Shown here: one piece after another, positions 9,395 through 17,993 of the stretch
Numbering within the stretch: position 1 is the first letter of the stretch
Layout: each line of letters starts with the position of its first letter
Origin: Chloroflexota bacterium
Lineage (GTDB): Bacteria > Chloroflexota > Dehalococcoidia > Lucifugimonadales > GCA-002723415
Direction of reading: 5' to 3'
NCBI GenBank assembly: GCA_002721445.1
Contig: PBKN01000005.1
Coordinates: 157,689 to 221,688, forward strand
Length of the DNA stretch: 64,000 nucleotides
Made by a program: the position numbers and the translations under genes
Notes under the pieces: generated by a model
Databases searched by the model: none
The model's input: the letters and a program-made list of their open reading frames with translations, nothing else
Told to the model about the DNA's origin: nothing

Positions 9395-9838
9395 TTAATT
9401 AAGAAGTTTATTTACTATTTCTCTTACATCAGACCCTGAAGCTCTAGATTTGACCAATTTCATTACCGGACCCATCACGCGTCCTATATCAGAAATTTCT
9501 TTCGCTCCGCTTTCTTCAATTACTTTACTTATTATATCTGTTAATTCTTCTGATGACATCTGAGAGGGCAAATATTGTAATATAACATTCAATTCACCAG
9601 TCTCTTGATCAAGCAGATCAGTTCTATCTGCTTTTGAATAAGCTTCAATACTTTCACGTCTTTGTTTAGCTTGTCTAGAAAGTACCGAGATTATACCATC
9701 ATCATCCAATTCTTTACCTACTCTAATTTCTTCATTTTTAATAGCTGAAAGAAGCAATCTTATTACTGAACGACGTAAACTATCTCCATTACGCATTGAT
9801 TCTTTTAGATCATCTCTTAATTTTTCGTTTAATGACAT
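9395..9838 (-). CDS. GatB/YqeY domain protein
   Basis: 147 residues, the usual size of the YqeY family. These proteins resemble the tRNA-binding tail of the amidotransferase subunit GatB. Family features are LRDDLKESMRNGDSLRRSVIRLLLSAIKN at the N-terminus (split as LKESMRNGD and RLLLSAIKNEE), the QAKQRRESIEAY helix, YLPSQMSSEEL and the final KSRASGSDVREIVNKLL. A role in transamidation quality control has been proposed but is not established. It is placed between gltX and purQ on the same strand, 98 bases after gltX. Confidence 0.88.
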   Translation of the reverse strand: MSLNEKLRDDLKESMRNGDSLRRSVIRLLLSAIKNEEIRVGKELDDDGIISVLSRQAKQRRESIEAYSKADRTDLLDQETGELNVILQYLPSQMSSEELTDIISKVIEESGAKEISDIGRVMGPVMKLVKSRASGSDVREIVNKLLN

Positions 9839-9936
9839 TTATACAATCCATTCTGAAAATTCAAATTTTTGATATCCTATTCTGAAAAGTATAATTTTAT
9901 ATTTTATTAAGGTCAAGAAAAGTAAAAACCATAAAA

Positions 9937-11400
9937 TTAACTAGATTTCATATTATCTATTGCTCTTGAAATCACAGATACACAATGTTTTTTACCAAGT
10001 ATCTCCATCGATTCAAATAGAGGAGGGGCAACATCTAAACCAGTGTATATTACTCTTAAAATACCTAATACTTGGCCAGTTTTATAATTACTCTCTGAAA
10101 CAAAATTACGTAGATTAGTTTCAATAACATTAGACTCGAAATCATCTATTGCTATAACTTCTGAATATAATTTTTCTAGAATTATATTCACATCCGAAAA
10201 ATTTAACCCTTTTTGTAAAATTTGTTCTTTTTTGTATTTAACAGTATCTGAAAAAAAATAGCTAATTAAAGGTCCTGCATCATTTAAAGTCTTAATTCTT
10301 TCTGATATTAAAGGGACAATTCTCTTTAATAAATCGTAATCAATATTAACTGGCAATTCTAAAGAAGGAAAAATCTTCCAGTAATCTAATAACTCAAACG
10401 TTAATTCATCCGCAGTTAACCCTCTTATATATACCCCATTTAACCAATTTAATTTATCTATATCGAAAATTGCTCCTGATTTACTAACCTTTTTTAAAGA
10501 AAAATTACTAATCAATTCAGAAGTTTCTATTTTTTCCGTCTCACCATCTAAAGACCAACCTAATTTTGCTAAAAAATTAACCATTGCATTTGGCAAATAG
10601 CCTAATCTACGATATTCCAATATTGATGTAGCTCCATGCCTTTTACTCAACTTTGATTTATCTGGAGCTAATATAATTGGTAAATGCGCAAATTCAGGAA
10701 TTTCCCAATTCATAGAATTATATATATGTATGTGCTTAGGTGTGCTTGATAACCATTCCTCAGCTCGCATTACATGAGTAATCTTCATATAATAATCATC
10801 TATTACATTTGCTAAATGATATGTAGGGAACCCATCTGATTTTAATATTACAAAGTCATCTAAACGAATATTCTCAAATTCTACTTGTCCTCTAACCAAA
10901 TCATTAAATATAATTTTACCTTCTAAAGGAGTCTTAAAGCGTACTACGTATGATTTTTCATTATTAATCTCGCCTAATTCCAATGAATTAATATTTCTGC
11001 ATTTTCTGTCATATCCAACTATTGATTGGGTTTTTTTATACCCTTCTCTCATTTGAGCGAGGCGCTCTTGAGAACAATAACACTTATATGCAAAACCATC
11101 TTGAATTAATCTATCAGAAATCTTTTTATAAATATCTAATCGCTCAGATTGAGTATAAGGTTTATATGCTCCACCAATATCTGGTCCTTCATCCCAATCA
11201 ATGCCAAGCCATTTCAAAGCTTCTAATTGAGATTCCATAGCGCCTTCAACTAATCTATTCCTATCAGTATCTTCTACTCTCAGAATAAATTTACCTTTAT
11301 TATTCTTTGCAAAAAGCCAATTAAATAATGCTGTTCGAATATTTCCAAGATGAGGTTCACCAGTAGGACTAGGAGGATATCTAACACGTATATTTGACAT
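9937..11400 (-). CDS. gltX: Glutamyl-tRNA synthetase
   Basis: A class I aminoacyl-tRNA synthetase that charges tRNA-Glu, and often tRNA-Gln in organisms that use GatCAB. PPSPTGEPHLGN at residues 9-20 carries the HIGH-type motif as HLGN, and KLSKRHG near residue 255 is the KMSKS-type motif. FILRVEDTD confirms glutamate specificity. The 487 residues are the expected length. AGGAG sits seven to eight bases before the ATG at 11400. The C-terminal anticodon-binding domain from about 330 is poorly conserved but complete. Confidence 0.95.
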   Translation of the reverse strand: MSNIRVRYPPSPTGEPHLGNIRTALFNWLFAKNNKGKFILRVEDTDRNRLVEGAMESQLEALKWLGIDWDEGPDIGGAYKPYTQSERLDIYKKISDRLIQDGFAYKCYCSQERLAQMREGYKKTQSIVGYDRKCRNINSLELGEINNEKSYVVRFKTPLEGKIIFNDLVRGQVEFENIRLDDFVILKSDGFPTYHLANVIDDYYMKITHVMRAEEWLSSTPKHIHIYNSMNWEIPEFAHLPIILAPDKSKLSKRHGATSILEYRRLGYLPNAMVNFLAKLGWSLDGETEKIETSELISNFSLKKVSKSGAIFDIDKLNWLNGVYIRGLTADELTFELLDYWKIFPSLELPVNIDYDLLKRIVPLISERIKTLNDAGPLISYFFSDTVKYKKEQILQKGLNFSDVNIILEKLYSEVIAIDDFESNVIETNLRNFVSESNYKTGQVLGILRVIYTGLDVAPPLFESMEILGKKHCVSVISRAIDNMKSS

Positions 11401-11523
11401 TTCAAACTCCTAAAAACAAAATAATGCATTTATAATTAATAATATATTATAATTAATTTGCTTGAAACAACCTAAATCTGCTAATATCTAAATCAAAATA
11501 ATTAATTTATAAGATTTAAAATC

Positions 11524-12084
11524 ATGAGTAAAGAATTAATAACATTAAAGTCAGTTATAAAAGATGATGTACTACGTGTACAGAAATGGTTAGAAAATGA
11601 ACTTGTAGCTGATAGTTGGTTTGGAAGATATTCATATGGAGACTTTGCCCATCTAGGCTACCACCCTGAAGAAATGATTCATGCCCATAAAGAAGAATGG
11701 GATAAAGTTTTCTCTGACCCAGAACATAAAATATTCTCAATCTATAATAATACCAACCATGTTGGAGAATCACATTTAGCAATTGAAGAATCATTAGGTG
11801 ATGCTCAACTATCAATTTTAATTGGAGATCCAGATAATTGGCATAAAGGATTTGGCACTGCTGCTGCAAAAGCAACAATAAAGATGGCATTTGAAGAATT
11901 TAGAATTTTTAGAATTTGGGTAGATATACCTGAATATAACGAAGATGCTGTAAATATGTTTTCACATTTAAATTTTACTCATGAAGGAACGCTCAGGAAA
12001 AGTCGCCCTCACCATGGAGCAAGACATAATTCTGTAATAATGGGTATTTTAATTGATGAATATCGTACATCTGAAGGAAATTAA
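11524..12084 (+). CDS. GNAT-family N-acetyltransferase (RimJ/RimL-like)
   Basis: 186 residues with the acetyl-CoA binding core of the GNAT fold: the strand LSILIGDPDNW, then HKGFGTAAAKATIKMAFEE as the pyrophosphate-binding loop and helix, and FSHLNFTHEGTLRK at the end, which is characteristic of the RimJ/RimL branch that modifies protein N-termini or small amines. The target is unknown. It starts 123 bases from the divergent gltX and is followed after two bases by the NIPSNAP gene, so the two are surely cotranscribed. Confidence 0.82.
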   Translation: MSKELITLKSVIKDDVLRVQKWLENELVADSWFGRYSYGDFAHLGYHPEEMIHAHKEEWDKVFSDPEHKIFSIYNNTNHVGESHLAIEESLGDAQLSILIGDPDNWHKGFGTAAAKATIKMAFEEFRIFRIWVDIPEYNEDAVNMFSHLNFTHEGTLRKSRPHHGARHNSVIMGILIDEYRTSEGN

Positions 12085-12086
12085 AT

Positions 12087-12707
12087 ATGATTTATGAATT
12101 TAGAACTTATAACCTTAATGTAGGTAAAATACCCGAATATCATCAGATTTTTAGTAAAAAAATTATTAGAAGGCAGGAATATTCAAAAATTTCTGGACAT
12201 TGGTATACTGAAACAGGATCATTAAATCAGATGATTGCTATATGGCCATATGAAAGCTTAGAGAAACGAAAAGAAATACGTGAAATAGTTGAAACAGTAG
12301 ATAATGGATCAGTATGGCCGCCACAATCTGGAAATATAATAATTAATATGACTTCAGAAATATATTTACCTACACCATTTATGAGGCCATTAGAACCAAA
12401 AACTATGGGACCTTTATATGAAATCAGATACTACTCCTACCCTCAAGAATTAATCCCTGATGTTATTGACGCCTGGGGAAAAGCTATGCCTAAAAGAGAA
12501 GAACTATCGCCATTAGTTGGATGCTGGTACTCAGATTTTGGCGGAACAAGAAATTTTGTAAGTTTATGGAGCTATAAAAATTTTGAGGAAAGACTTGAAG
12601 TCAGAGAAAAAGCAAGAGAATCAGGATGGCCTCCCAAAGACGCTCCTATACCAACATTACAAGAAAATAAAATTATGTGGCCTGCTAAATTTTCACCTCT
12701 TCAATAA
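12087..12707 (+). CDS. NIPSNAP family protein with two domains
   Basis: 206 residues consisting of two NIPSNAP (dimeric alpha-beta barrel) domains in tandem. The first begins IYEFRTYNLNVGKIPEYHQIF and the second, from about residue 110, begins LYEIRYYSYPQELIPDVI; these two starts are recognisably the same motif. Each ends in a segment with WPP (VWPPQSG and GWPPKDA). The function of bacterial NIPSNAP proteins is unclear; similar folds occur in small-molecule monooxygenases and stress proteins. It is close-packed behind the GNAT gene and 32 bases ahead of a small membrane protein. Confidence 0.83.
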   Translation: MIYEFRTYNLNVGKIPEYHQIFSKKIIRRQEYSKISGHWYTETGSLNQMIAIWPYESLEKRKEIREIVETVDNGSVWPPQSGNIIINMTSEIYLPTPFMRPLEPKTMGPLYEIRYYSYPQELIPDVIDAWGKAMPKREELSPLVGCWYSDFGGTRNFVSLWSYKNFEERLEVREKARESGWPPKDAPIPTLQENKIMWPAKFSPLQ

Positions 12708-12739
12708 TTAATGAAATAAATAAATTTTTGGAGTAATAA

Positions 12740-13369
12740 TTGGATCCTCGTATTTTATCTGGATTACTTCTAATAGTTGGACCAATAGTAACAATTACAT
12801 TCTCATTTTTAATATTTCCTGAAGATCCATCAAATATAAATTCAACGCTAAAAGAATTGAGCATAAACCCTGCTTTAATTGGAACAGCAGCAATAATGTC
12901 TTCATTTGGATTTATTCTATCAGTATGTGGATTTTATATTATTAAAGATAAAATGCGTGGTGGATTAGGTGGAAATTATGCTAATATATCGATGCTTTTT
13001 TTAATTATAAGTATTCCTGCAAAATTAGTCGAACTCGGATTAATATCAGTAGCAGCAGACACATCAGCAATATCATTTAATACTGCTGATAAAACAGCTG
13101 AAATATTATGGATAGCATCTCAAGGAGTTGGAACTATTTCTACTATTATTTTTTCTATTGGAATATTCATATTCGGTATTGGTATTTTATTTCAGAAAAA
13201 TTACACCTTTATAATTCCTTTTCTATTAATTACAACTGGTATATCTGGAGTATTAGTGCCTGCAACTATAGGATATGACAGTTCAAATATGCTCATTATT
13301 TATATTTTATATTCAATAACCGCTATAATTACTGGTATTTTCACAATATTTAACTCAAAATATCAATAA
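12740..13369 (+). CDS. Small membrane protein of unknown function (paralogue of the next gene)
   Basis: 209 residues with about five to six hydrophobic segments and short loops, no recognised domain. TTG at 12740 is taken as the start because GGAG lies six bases before it and no ATG is available before the first helix (ILSGLLLIVGPIVTI). The C-terminal half is like the protein at 13446: IFIFGIGILFQKNYTFIIP here against FILFGLGIFQQKNFSPIIA there. The two genes are adjacent, on the same strand and probably arose by duplication. I assign no function. Confidence 0.7.
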   Translation: MDPRILSGLLLIVGPIVTITFSFLIFPEDPSNINSTLKELSINPALIGTAAIMSSFGFILSVCGFYIIKDKMRGGLGGNYANISMLFLIISIPAKLVELGLISVAADTSAISFNTADKTAEILWIASQGVGTISTIIFSIGIFIFGIGILFQKNYTFIIPFLLITTGISGVLVPATIGYDSSNMLIIYILYSITAIITGIFTIFNSKYQ

Positions 13370-13445
13370 ATAAAATAATTTCTGTGATATATAGATATAA
13401 ATAAATAAAATTTCATGAAGACAAATTCATGAATGAAAGGATAAA

Positions 13446-14147
13446 ATGAGTAATTCAAAATTATCTGGCTTAGCTCTACTTCTTCCTGTTCCAGCTATGG
13501 TTTTATGGTTTATATATGGAGGCGCGATATTAGACGGAGCGGGACCAGACAAACCTGCAGAGTACATTGCTGCATTAGGAGCAAATGCTGCACCTGCAAA
13601 ATATATTATGTGCATTGCAACTTTGTTTTTTTTAACTGCAATGGGTGCTTTGGGATACATAAAAAAGACTATGGAGGGTGGACCTGGCCACCATATAGCT
13701 AGTTTCGCATGGTTCCTTATAATAATAGGTGCCGCTGGGCAAATAGGCGAAACTGCATTTACGATTGCAGTTGCTGAAGCTGCAGAAAGTGCTGTTGCTG
13801 CTGGTACCGCCGCTGCTGCTGCTGCTGCTGCTGGAGCAGATGCTACTGCTGCTATGACTGCTGCTGCTACAAGTTCTGGCGTAGCTTCTAGTATGTACGC
13901 AGGCGCACAAAGTATAGGAGCTGTAGGAACTGGTTTCGCTATGATAGGTTTTATATTATTTGGCCTTGGTATATTTCAACAAAAGAACTTTAGTCCAATA
14001 ATTGCAGGCTTAATAGCTATTAGCGGTATATTTACTTTGATAATGTGCTTAATTGATTATGAAAACCAATTAATAGGAATAGGGTTCATAGGTGTCACTC
14101 TTTCTTTTGCCTCATTAGGCGTAAGTCTACTACGATCAAAAGAATAA
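13446..14147 (+). CDS. Small membrane protein with Ala-rich insert
   Basis: 233 residues, five to six membrane segments. Related to the gene just upstream by its FGLGIFQQKNFSPII segment and by overall layout. What sets it apart is a loop at about residues 110-150 made almost wholly of Ala, Thr, Ser and Gly, encoded by runs of gct codons around 13797-13870. The GC content of that stretch is well above that of its surroundings. ATG at 13446 follows AAAGGA closely. Function unknown. Confidence 0.75.
   Translation: MSNSKLSGLALLLPVPAMVLWFIYGGAILDGAGPDKPAEYIAALGANAAPAKYIMCIATLFFLTAMGALGYIKKTMEGGPGHHIASFAWFLIIIGAAGQIGETAFTIAVAEAAESAVAAGTAAAAAAAAGADATAAMTAAATSSGVASSMYAGAQSIGAVGTGFAMIGFILFGLGIFQQKNFSPIIAGLIAISGIFTLIMCLIDYENQLIGIGFIGVTLSFASLGVSLLRSKE
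13785..13872 (+). repeat. GCT-rich triplet tract inside a coding sequence
   Basis: Several short runs of gct/gca Ala codons, the longest about seven gct in a row near 13811-13831. It is in frame, so length changes would add or remove Ala residues only. Confidence 0.7.
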
Positions 14148-14157
14148 AATTTATTAA

Positions 14158-15186
14158 TTATAGTTGCTGCTTCTTTTTATTTATCAATACATATAAAGGA
14201 GCAGTAACTAATAACAAAATTAAAATTACCGACGACATATATTCAAAGCGAATATTACTAAAATCATTTTTCAAATTATCTATAAAACTGGCAATGGGTA
14301 AATCTGTAAGTTTGTATTGAAAATCAGACCCCTTTTCTAGGCTTTTAACTTCAAAAATACTATATTCCTTTTTGTTGAATTCAATTATTTCAGGTGCCCC
14401 AAGTGAAATATCATCAATTTTCATAAATTCTGGTAAAATGAAAATCTTTAGAGAATCAATGCCATACGGTATAGATCTATTAAATATATAATCACTATCC
14501 TCATATGAAATTTCATAACTATATAAAATCTCATGTACTCCAGGGGGAATATTCGTCATCAAAGAAAAACCCAAATTAACTTGTAAAACCTGAGCTTGTA
14601 ATAAATTAGAATCTACTTGCAAATTCTCCCAAGAGTTAGGCAAACTAAATCTAATAAGACTCATTGGATTATCATTTGGAGTATAAGTTAGGTCTGAAGA
14701 ATTAGATATATTAACCATTTCTAAAATAGATATTTTCTTTGAAATTAAATCTACATCAGAAAACAAAATAGCATTACTAGAAATACTAATTATAGAATCA
14801 TCAGTTACTGCATCATAGACAGATATATTAATACCGTTAATATCTTCCGGCTGAATAATATTACTGTAAATTACTCCTTGATATTCAACAAAAATTGAAT
14901 ACATCGTGCTTTCTGAATTTGTTAATTGATACTTAAAACTGAATTGTCCTTCTTCATCACTTAAAGTTTTTTGAGTCTCTAGAATTTCACCAGATAAATC
15001 ACTTATATGTAAAAATATTTCCACACCTTCTACATTACTTCCATTCATTGTTTGATTAGTGACTTTTCCAGAAATATTTGATTCAGAATCTGCATAAATT
15101 TTAAATGCAAACAAATTACATAATAAAAATACAAATACAATTAATAACAGATATTCTAGAATATAGATATTATTTTTTCTTATCAT
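14158..15186 (-). CDS. Membrane-anchored extracytoplasmic protein attached to the ccm genes
   Basis: 342 residues. A signal-anchor helix lies at about 8-30 (EYLLLIVFVFLLCNLF), and a C-terminal helix at about 316-333 (SSVILILLLVTAPLYVL) is followed by a basic tail NKKKQQL, so most of the chain faces outward. Residues 37-125 look like a carboxypeptidase regulatory-like beta sandwich (ISGKVTNQ, then LSDEEGQFSFKY). Residues 130-290 are further beta-rich sequence I do not recognise. It overlaps the upstream CcmI-like gene by 17 bases and is the last gene of the ccmH-ccmF cluster. That linkage suggests a role around haem or cytochrome handling, as inference only. Confidence 0.6.
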   Translation of the reverse strand: MIRKNNIYILEYLLLIVFVFLLCNLFAFKIYADSESNISGKVTNQTMNGSNVEGVEIFLHISDLSGEILETQKTLSDEEGQFSFKYQLTNSESTMYSIFVEYQGVIYSNIIQPEDINGINISVYDAVTDDSIISISSNAILFSDVDLISKKISILEMVNISNSSDLTYTPNDNPMSLIRFSLPNSWENLQVDSNLLQAQVLQVNLGFSLMTNIPPGVHEILYSYEISYEDSDYIFNRSIPYGIDSLKIFILPEFMKIDDISLGAPEIIEFNKKEYSIFEVKSLEKGSDFQYKLTDLPIASFIDNLKNDFSNIRFEYMSSVILILLLVTAPLYVLINKKKQQL

Positions 15187-15448
15187 CTGTTAAATCCATA
15201 ATTTCATCAGCTTCAGAATTATATTTGTCTTTAAGCCAGATATAGTCTTTTTGACTTAAATTACCAATCGAATAATCAAAATCTGCTATTTCAATTCCCT
15301 TTGAAATACGTTCTAAATTGCCTTTTGCAATATTATTTACATCTTGTACATTAGATAAATTATCTTTTTCTTTTTTAGAATAAATTAACGGATACAAAAT
15401 AGCTGCTGCAGGTATCAATGCAATAATTACAGATAGTATAATTACCAT
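15170..15448 (-). CDS. Short CcmI-like cytochrome c biogenesis protein
   Basis: 92 residues: one N-terminal membrane helix (IILSVIIALIPAAAILYPLIY), a charged linker, then a helical hairpin ERISKGIEIADFDYSIGNLSQKDYIWLKDKY. The last part follows the pattern of the N-terminal half of CcmI, where an aspartate-rich helix is followed by G-x-L-x-x-x-x-Y. The TPR half found in proteobacterial CcmI is absent. AAGGAGGG stands just before the ATG. The location directly after ccmF supports the call. It could instead be an unrelated small membrane protein. Confidence 0.6.
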   Translation of the reverse strand: MVIILSVIIALIPAAAILYPLIYSKKEKDNLSNVQDVNNIAKGNLERISKGIEIADFDYSIGNLSQKDYIWLKDKYNSEADEIMDLTDDKKK

Positions 15449-15468
15449 TTAAACCCTCCTTAACAACT

Positions 15469-17433
15469 TTATTCCGTAAATTGAACTGAATTTTTAGCTT
15501 TTCTCCTATATGGAAATAAGCTAAACAATGTACCAAATATAATCACTGGAGCAGAAACCCACATCCACCATATCATTGGATTTATTAATACTCTAAAAAC
15601 CCCTGAACCATCATCTTCGAACTGTGACGGAACAATATAAAAATCTTCTTTAGGAGTACTCTTAATTGCCCCTCTTGTAGCCGCTATACGAAATTGTGGA
15701 TAGAATGCTCTAAATGGTGTTAAAACACCTATTGATTTACCGTTAGATTCAACTTGAAAGTATGCTATTGATTCATCTCTGTCAGGATAATCTTCATTAG
15801 TATAATCAATATATTTGAAATTATAACCTCCAAATGTATTTGAATCACCGGGACTCATAGAAAAATCCTTTTGAGAGCTATAGAAAGAAGACCCAATGAC
15901 TCCCACAGAAAACATTACTATCCCTATATGAACAATATAACCTCCATATCTTGGTCTATTTGCCCATAATAATTTAAAGAAAGCAAAGAAATATTGATCT
16001 CCTCCTCTATGCCGAAGTCTAACTCCACGTATCCATTCTTGTAGCAAATTTATAATTACTAGAGAACATATAGAAAATCCAATTAATGCTAGAGGATTTC
16101 TTATTCCTAATATAAATAGGAAAAATATACAAATAATAAAGCCAAAACTAGGAATTTTTAATATATTAATTAATTGATTAAAACTAGTTTTACGCCAAGG
16201 GATTATTGGTCCAATTGACATAAGAAATATTATCATTAAAAATAAAGGTCCATTCACTAGATCAAAATAAGGTTTTCCTACTGTTACAGTTTCACCACTT
16301 ACAGATTCAGAGAAAACTGGATATATTGTTCCCCAAAGAGTAAAAAAAGCAATTAACAAAAATAGTATATTCTGACTAAGAAATATACTTTCTTTAGAAA
16401 TAATTGAATCCAATTTTCTATCACTTGGCAATTGTTTTCTAAAAATAAAGATTACGACTATAGATGAAACCAATGTAGCAATCATAAAGAAAAGGAAAAG
16501 CCAACCTAAAGTTGAAGCTGCAAATGAATGCACTGATGGAACCGGACCACCTCGATTAATGAACATTCCTAATTGTGCTAATGTAAATCCAAGAACTACC
16601 AAAATTACATTCCACATCCTAAACATCCCACGATATTTTTGAACCATAATTGAATGTATAAATGCAGTCATTGCAAGCCAAGGCATCAAGCCTGAATTTT
16701 CAACAGGATCCCATGCCCAATATCCTCCCCAACCTAAAATAGTATAAGCCCACCATGAACCTAACATTAACCCAATTGTTAGCATTAACCATGAAATCAT
16801 ACCCCAAACTCTACCAATATCAACCCAATTATCATCAGACCCTTTCCCTGATAAAACTACACCCATAATTATTGCAAAAGGAATTGAAACTGATATTAAA
16901 CCAGTCATTTGAACAGGAGGATGAATAAACATTCCGAAGTGAACCAATAGAGGATTAATACCTAATCCATCTGTAGGAATCATTTCTAATCTATCAAATG
17001 GGTTAGCAAATACTAAAATTACGAATATAAAAAAAGTCAACAATATACTTAAAATACATACAGTATAAGGTAAAGCATATTCCAATTTATTCCTTATACT
17101 AATAACTCCACACACTGATAAAACTGATAACAAAAAAGTTATAAATAATAACGAACCTGCATTACCTGCATATAAAGCTACCCAAGTATATGAAGAAGGC
17201 ATAGAAAGATTACTATTTTCATATACATATTGAACTGAAAAATCATGTGTAACAAAAGCATAAATAATTGAAATAATTGAAATTAATAGAATTAATGGTA
17301 CAGAGTACAATCCATATCTTGTGCTAATCATCAAATCAGATAATTTGAATTTAGCACCTAAAAATGAAACTACACTACAATAAATACTTACTATTAAAGC
17401 AATTAATATTGAAATATTACCTATTTCTACCAT
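15469..17433 (-). CDS. ccmF: Cytochrome c haem lyase subunit CcmF
   Basis: 654 residues, about fifteen membrane helices. CcmF attaches haem to apocytochrome c together with CcmH. The tryptophan-rich haem-handling motif is present as WGGYWAWDPVENSGLMPWL around residue 240, and His residues that bind haem in the family occur nearby (HSIMVQKYRG, and HSFAAST about 60 residues later). The C-terminal part with RPRYGGYIVHIGIVMFSVG is also typical. It lies 27 bases after ccmH and 20 bases ahead of the CcmI-like gene, forming one transcription unit. Confidence 0.93.
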   Translation of the reverse strand: MVEIGNISILIALIVSIYCSVVSFLGAKFKLSDLMISTRYGLYSVPLILLISIISIIYAFVTHDFSVQYVYENSNLSMPSSYTWVALYAGNAGSLLFITFLLSVLSVCGVISIRNKLEYALPYTVCILSILLTFFIFVILVFANPFDRLEMIPTDGLGINPLLVHFGMFIHPPVQMTGLISVSIPFAIIMGVVLSGKGSDDNWVDIGRVWGMISWLMLTIGLMLGSWWAYTILGWGGYWAWDPVENSGLMPWLAMTAFIHSIMVQKYRGMFRMWNVILVVLGFTLAQLGMFINRGGPVPSVHSFAASTLGWLFLFFMIATLVSSIVVIFIFRKQLPSDRKLDSIISKESIFLSQNILFLLIAFFTLWGTIYPVFSESVSGETVTVGKPYFDLVNGPLFLMIIFLMSIGPIIPWRKTSFNQLINILKIPSFGFIICIFFLFILGIRNPLALIGFSICSLVIINLLQEWIRGVRLRHRGGDQYFFAFFKLLWANRPRYGGYIVHIGIVMFSVGVIGSSFYSSQKDFSMSPGDSNTFGGYNFKYIDYTNEDYPDRDESIAYFQVESNGKSIGVLTPFRAFYPQFRIAATRGAIKSTPKEDFYIVPSQFEDDGSGVFRVLINPMIWWMWVSAPVIIFGTLFSLFPYRRKAKNSVQFTE

Positions 17434-17460
17434 ATAAATCCCATATCTAATATAATATTA

Positions 17461-17880
17461 TTAATCATCTAAATTTTCACTGTTTTTAATACTTTTTAAA
17501 AAAATATATAATCCTATTATTGTAATAACCAAAACTGCTGGAGGCACAATCCATGCAATTAAATCAACTCCTGATTTCGGAGGTGTTGAAACAACACTAG
17601 CCCCATACCTTTCAATAAAGAAATTTTTAATTTGATCATCTGACCAGCCTTGCTCTACTTTTTCCTCAACGATACTTCTCATTTGCACAGCTAAAATGTT
17701 CTGAGATTGATCTATAGTTTCACTAGGACATACAGGACACATTATAGTTTTATTCAAATCTGCCGCTCTATTATCTTCCTGATAATTTGAACATGCTAAT
17801 AAATAAATAAAAATATATAAAACTATAAATAATCTATAGTTAAATTCAAAATTAGTTTTAGTTAATTTTTTCTTGAGCAT
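17461..17880 (-). CDS. ccmH: Cytochrome c maturation thiol protein CcmH
   Basis: 139 residues. CcmH keeps the CxxC haem-binding cysteines of apocytochrome c reduced. The active-site pair is Cys48 and Cys51 in MCPVCPSETIDQS, followed by the family's helix AVQMRSIVEEKVEQGWSDDQIKNF, split as MRSIVEEKVEQG and SDDQIKNFFIERYG. A C-terminal helix (IVPPAVLVITIIGLYIFL) anchors it. The N-terminus has a hydrophobic stretch ending in LLAC at Cys30, which could be a lipoprotein signal. First gene of the ccmH-ccmF unit, divergent from the BioD/DRTGG gene. Confidence 0.9.
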   Translation of the reverse strand: MLKKKLTKTNFEFNYRLFIVLYIFIYLLACSNYQEDNRAADLNKTIMCPVCPSETIDQSQNILAVQMRSIVEEKVEQGWSDDQIKNFFIERYGASVVSTPPKSGVDLIAWIVPPAVLVITIIGLYIFLKSIKNSENLDD

Positions 17881-17993
17881 TAATATTATTATAACTTATA
17901 AATTATAAATTATAGTAATAACTCAAATGCGTAATATATAAGTCTCTGATATACTGAAACTACTTTTGAATTTAACTAATAATAAATATTAAA

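Noticed and set aside
11555-11890. 111-codon minus-strand frame inside the GNAT gene
   Set aside because: Shadow of the GNAT gene; composition is unlike a protein and there is no start signal.
13632-13910. Ser/Cys-rich 92-codon minus-strand frame
   Set aside because: It is the mirror of gct Ala codons in the gene on the other strand and has no start signal.
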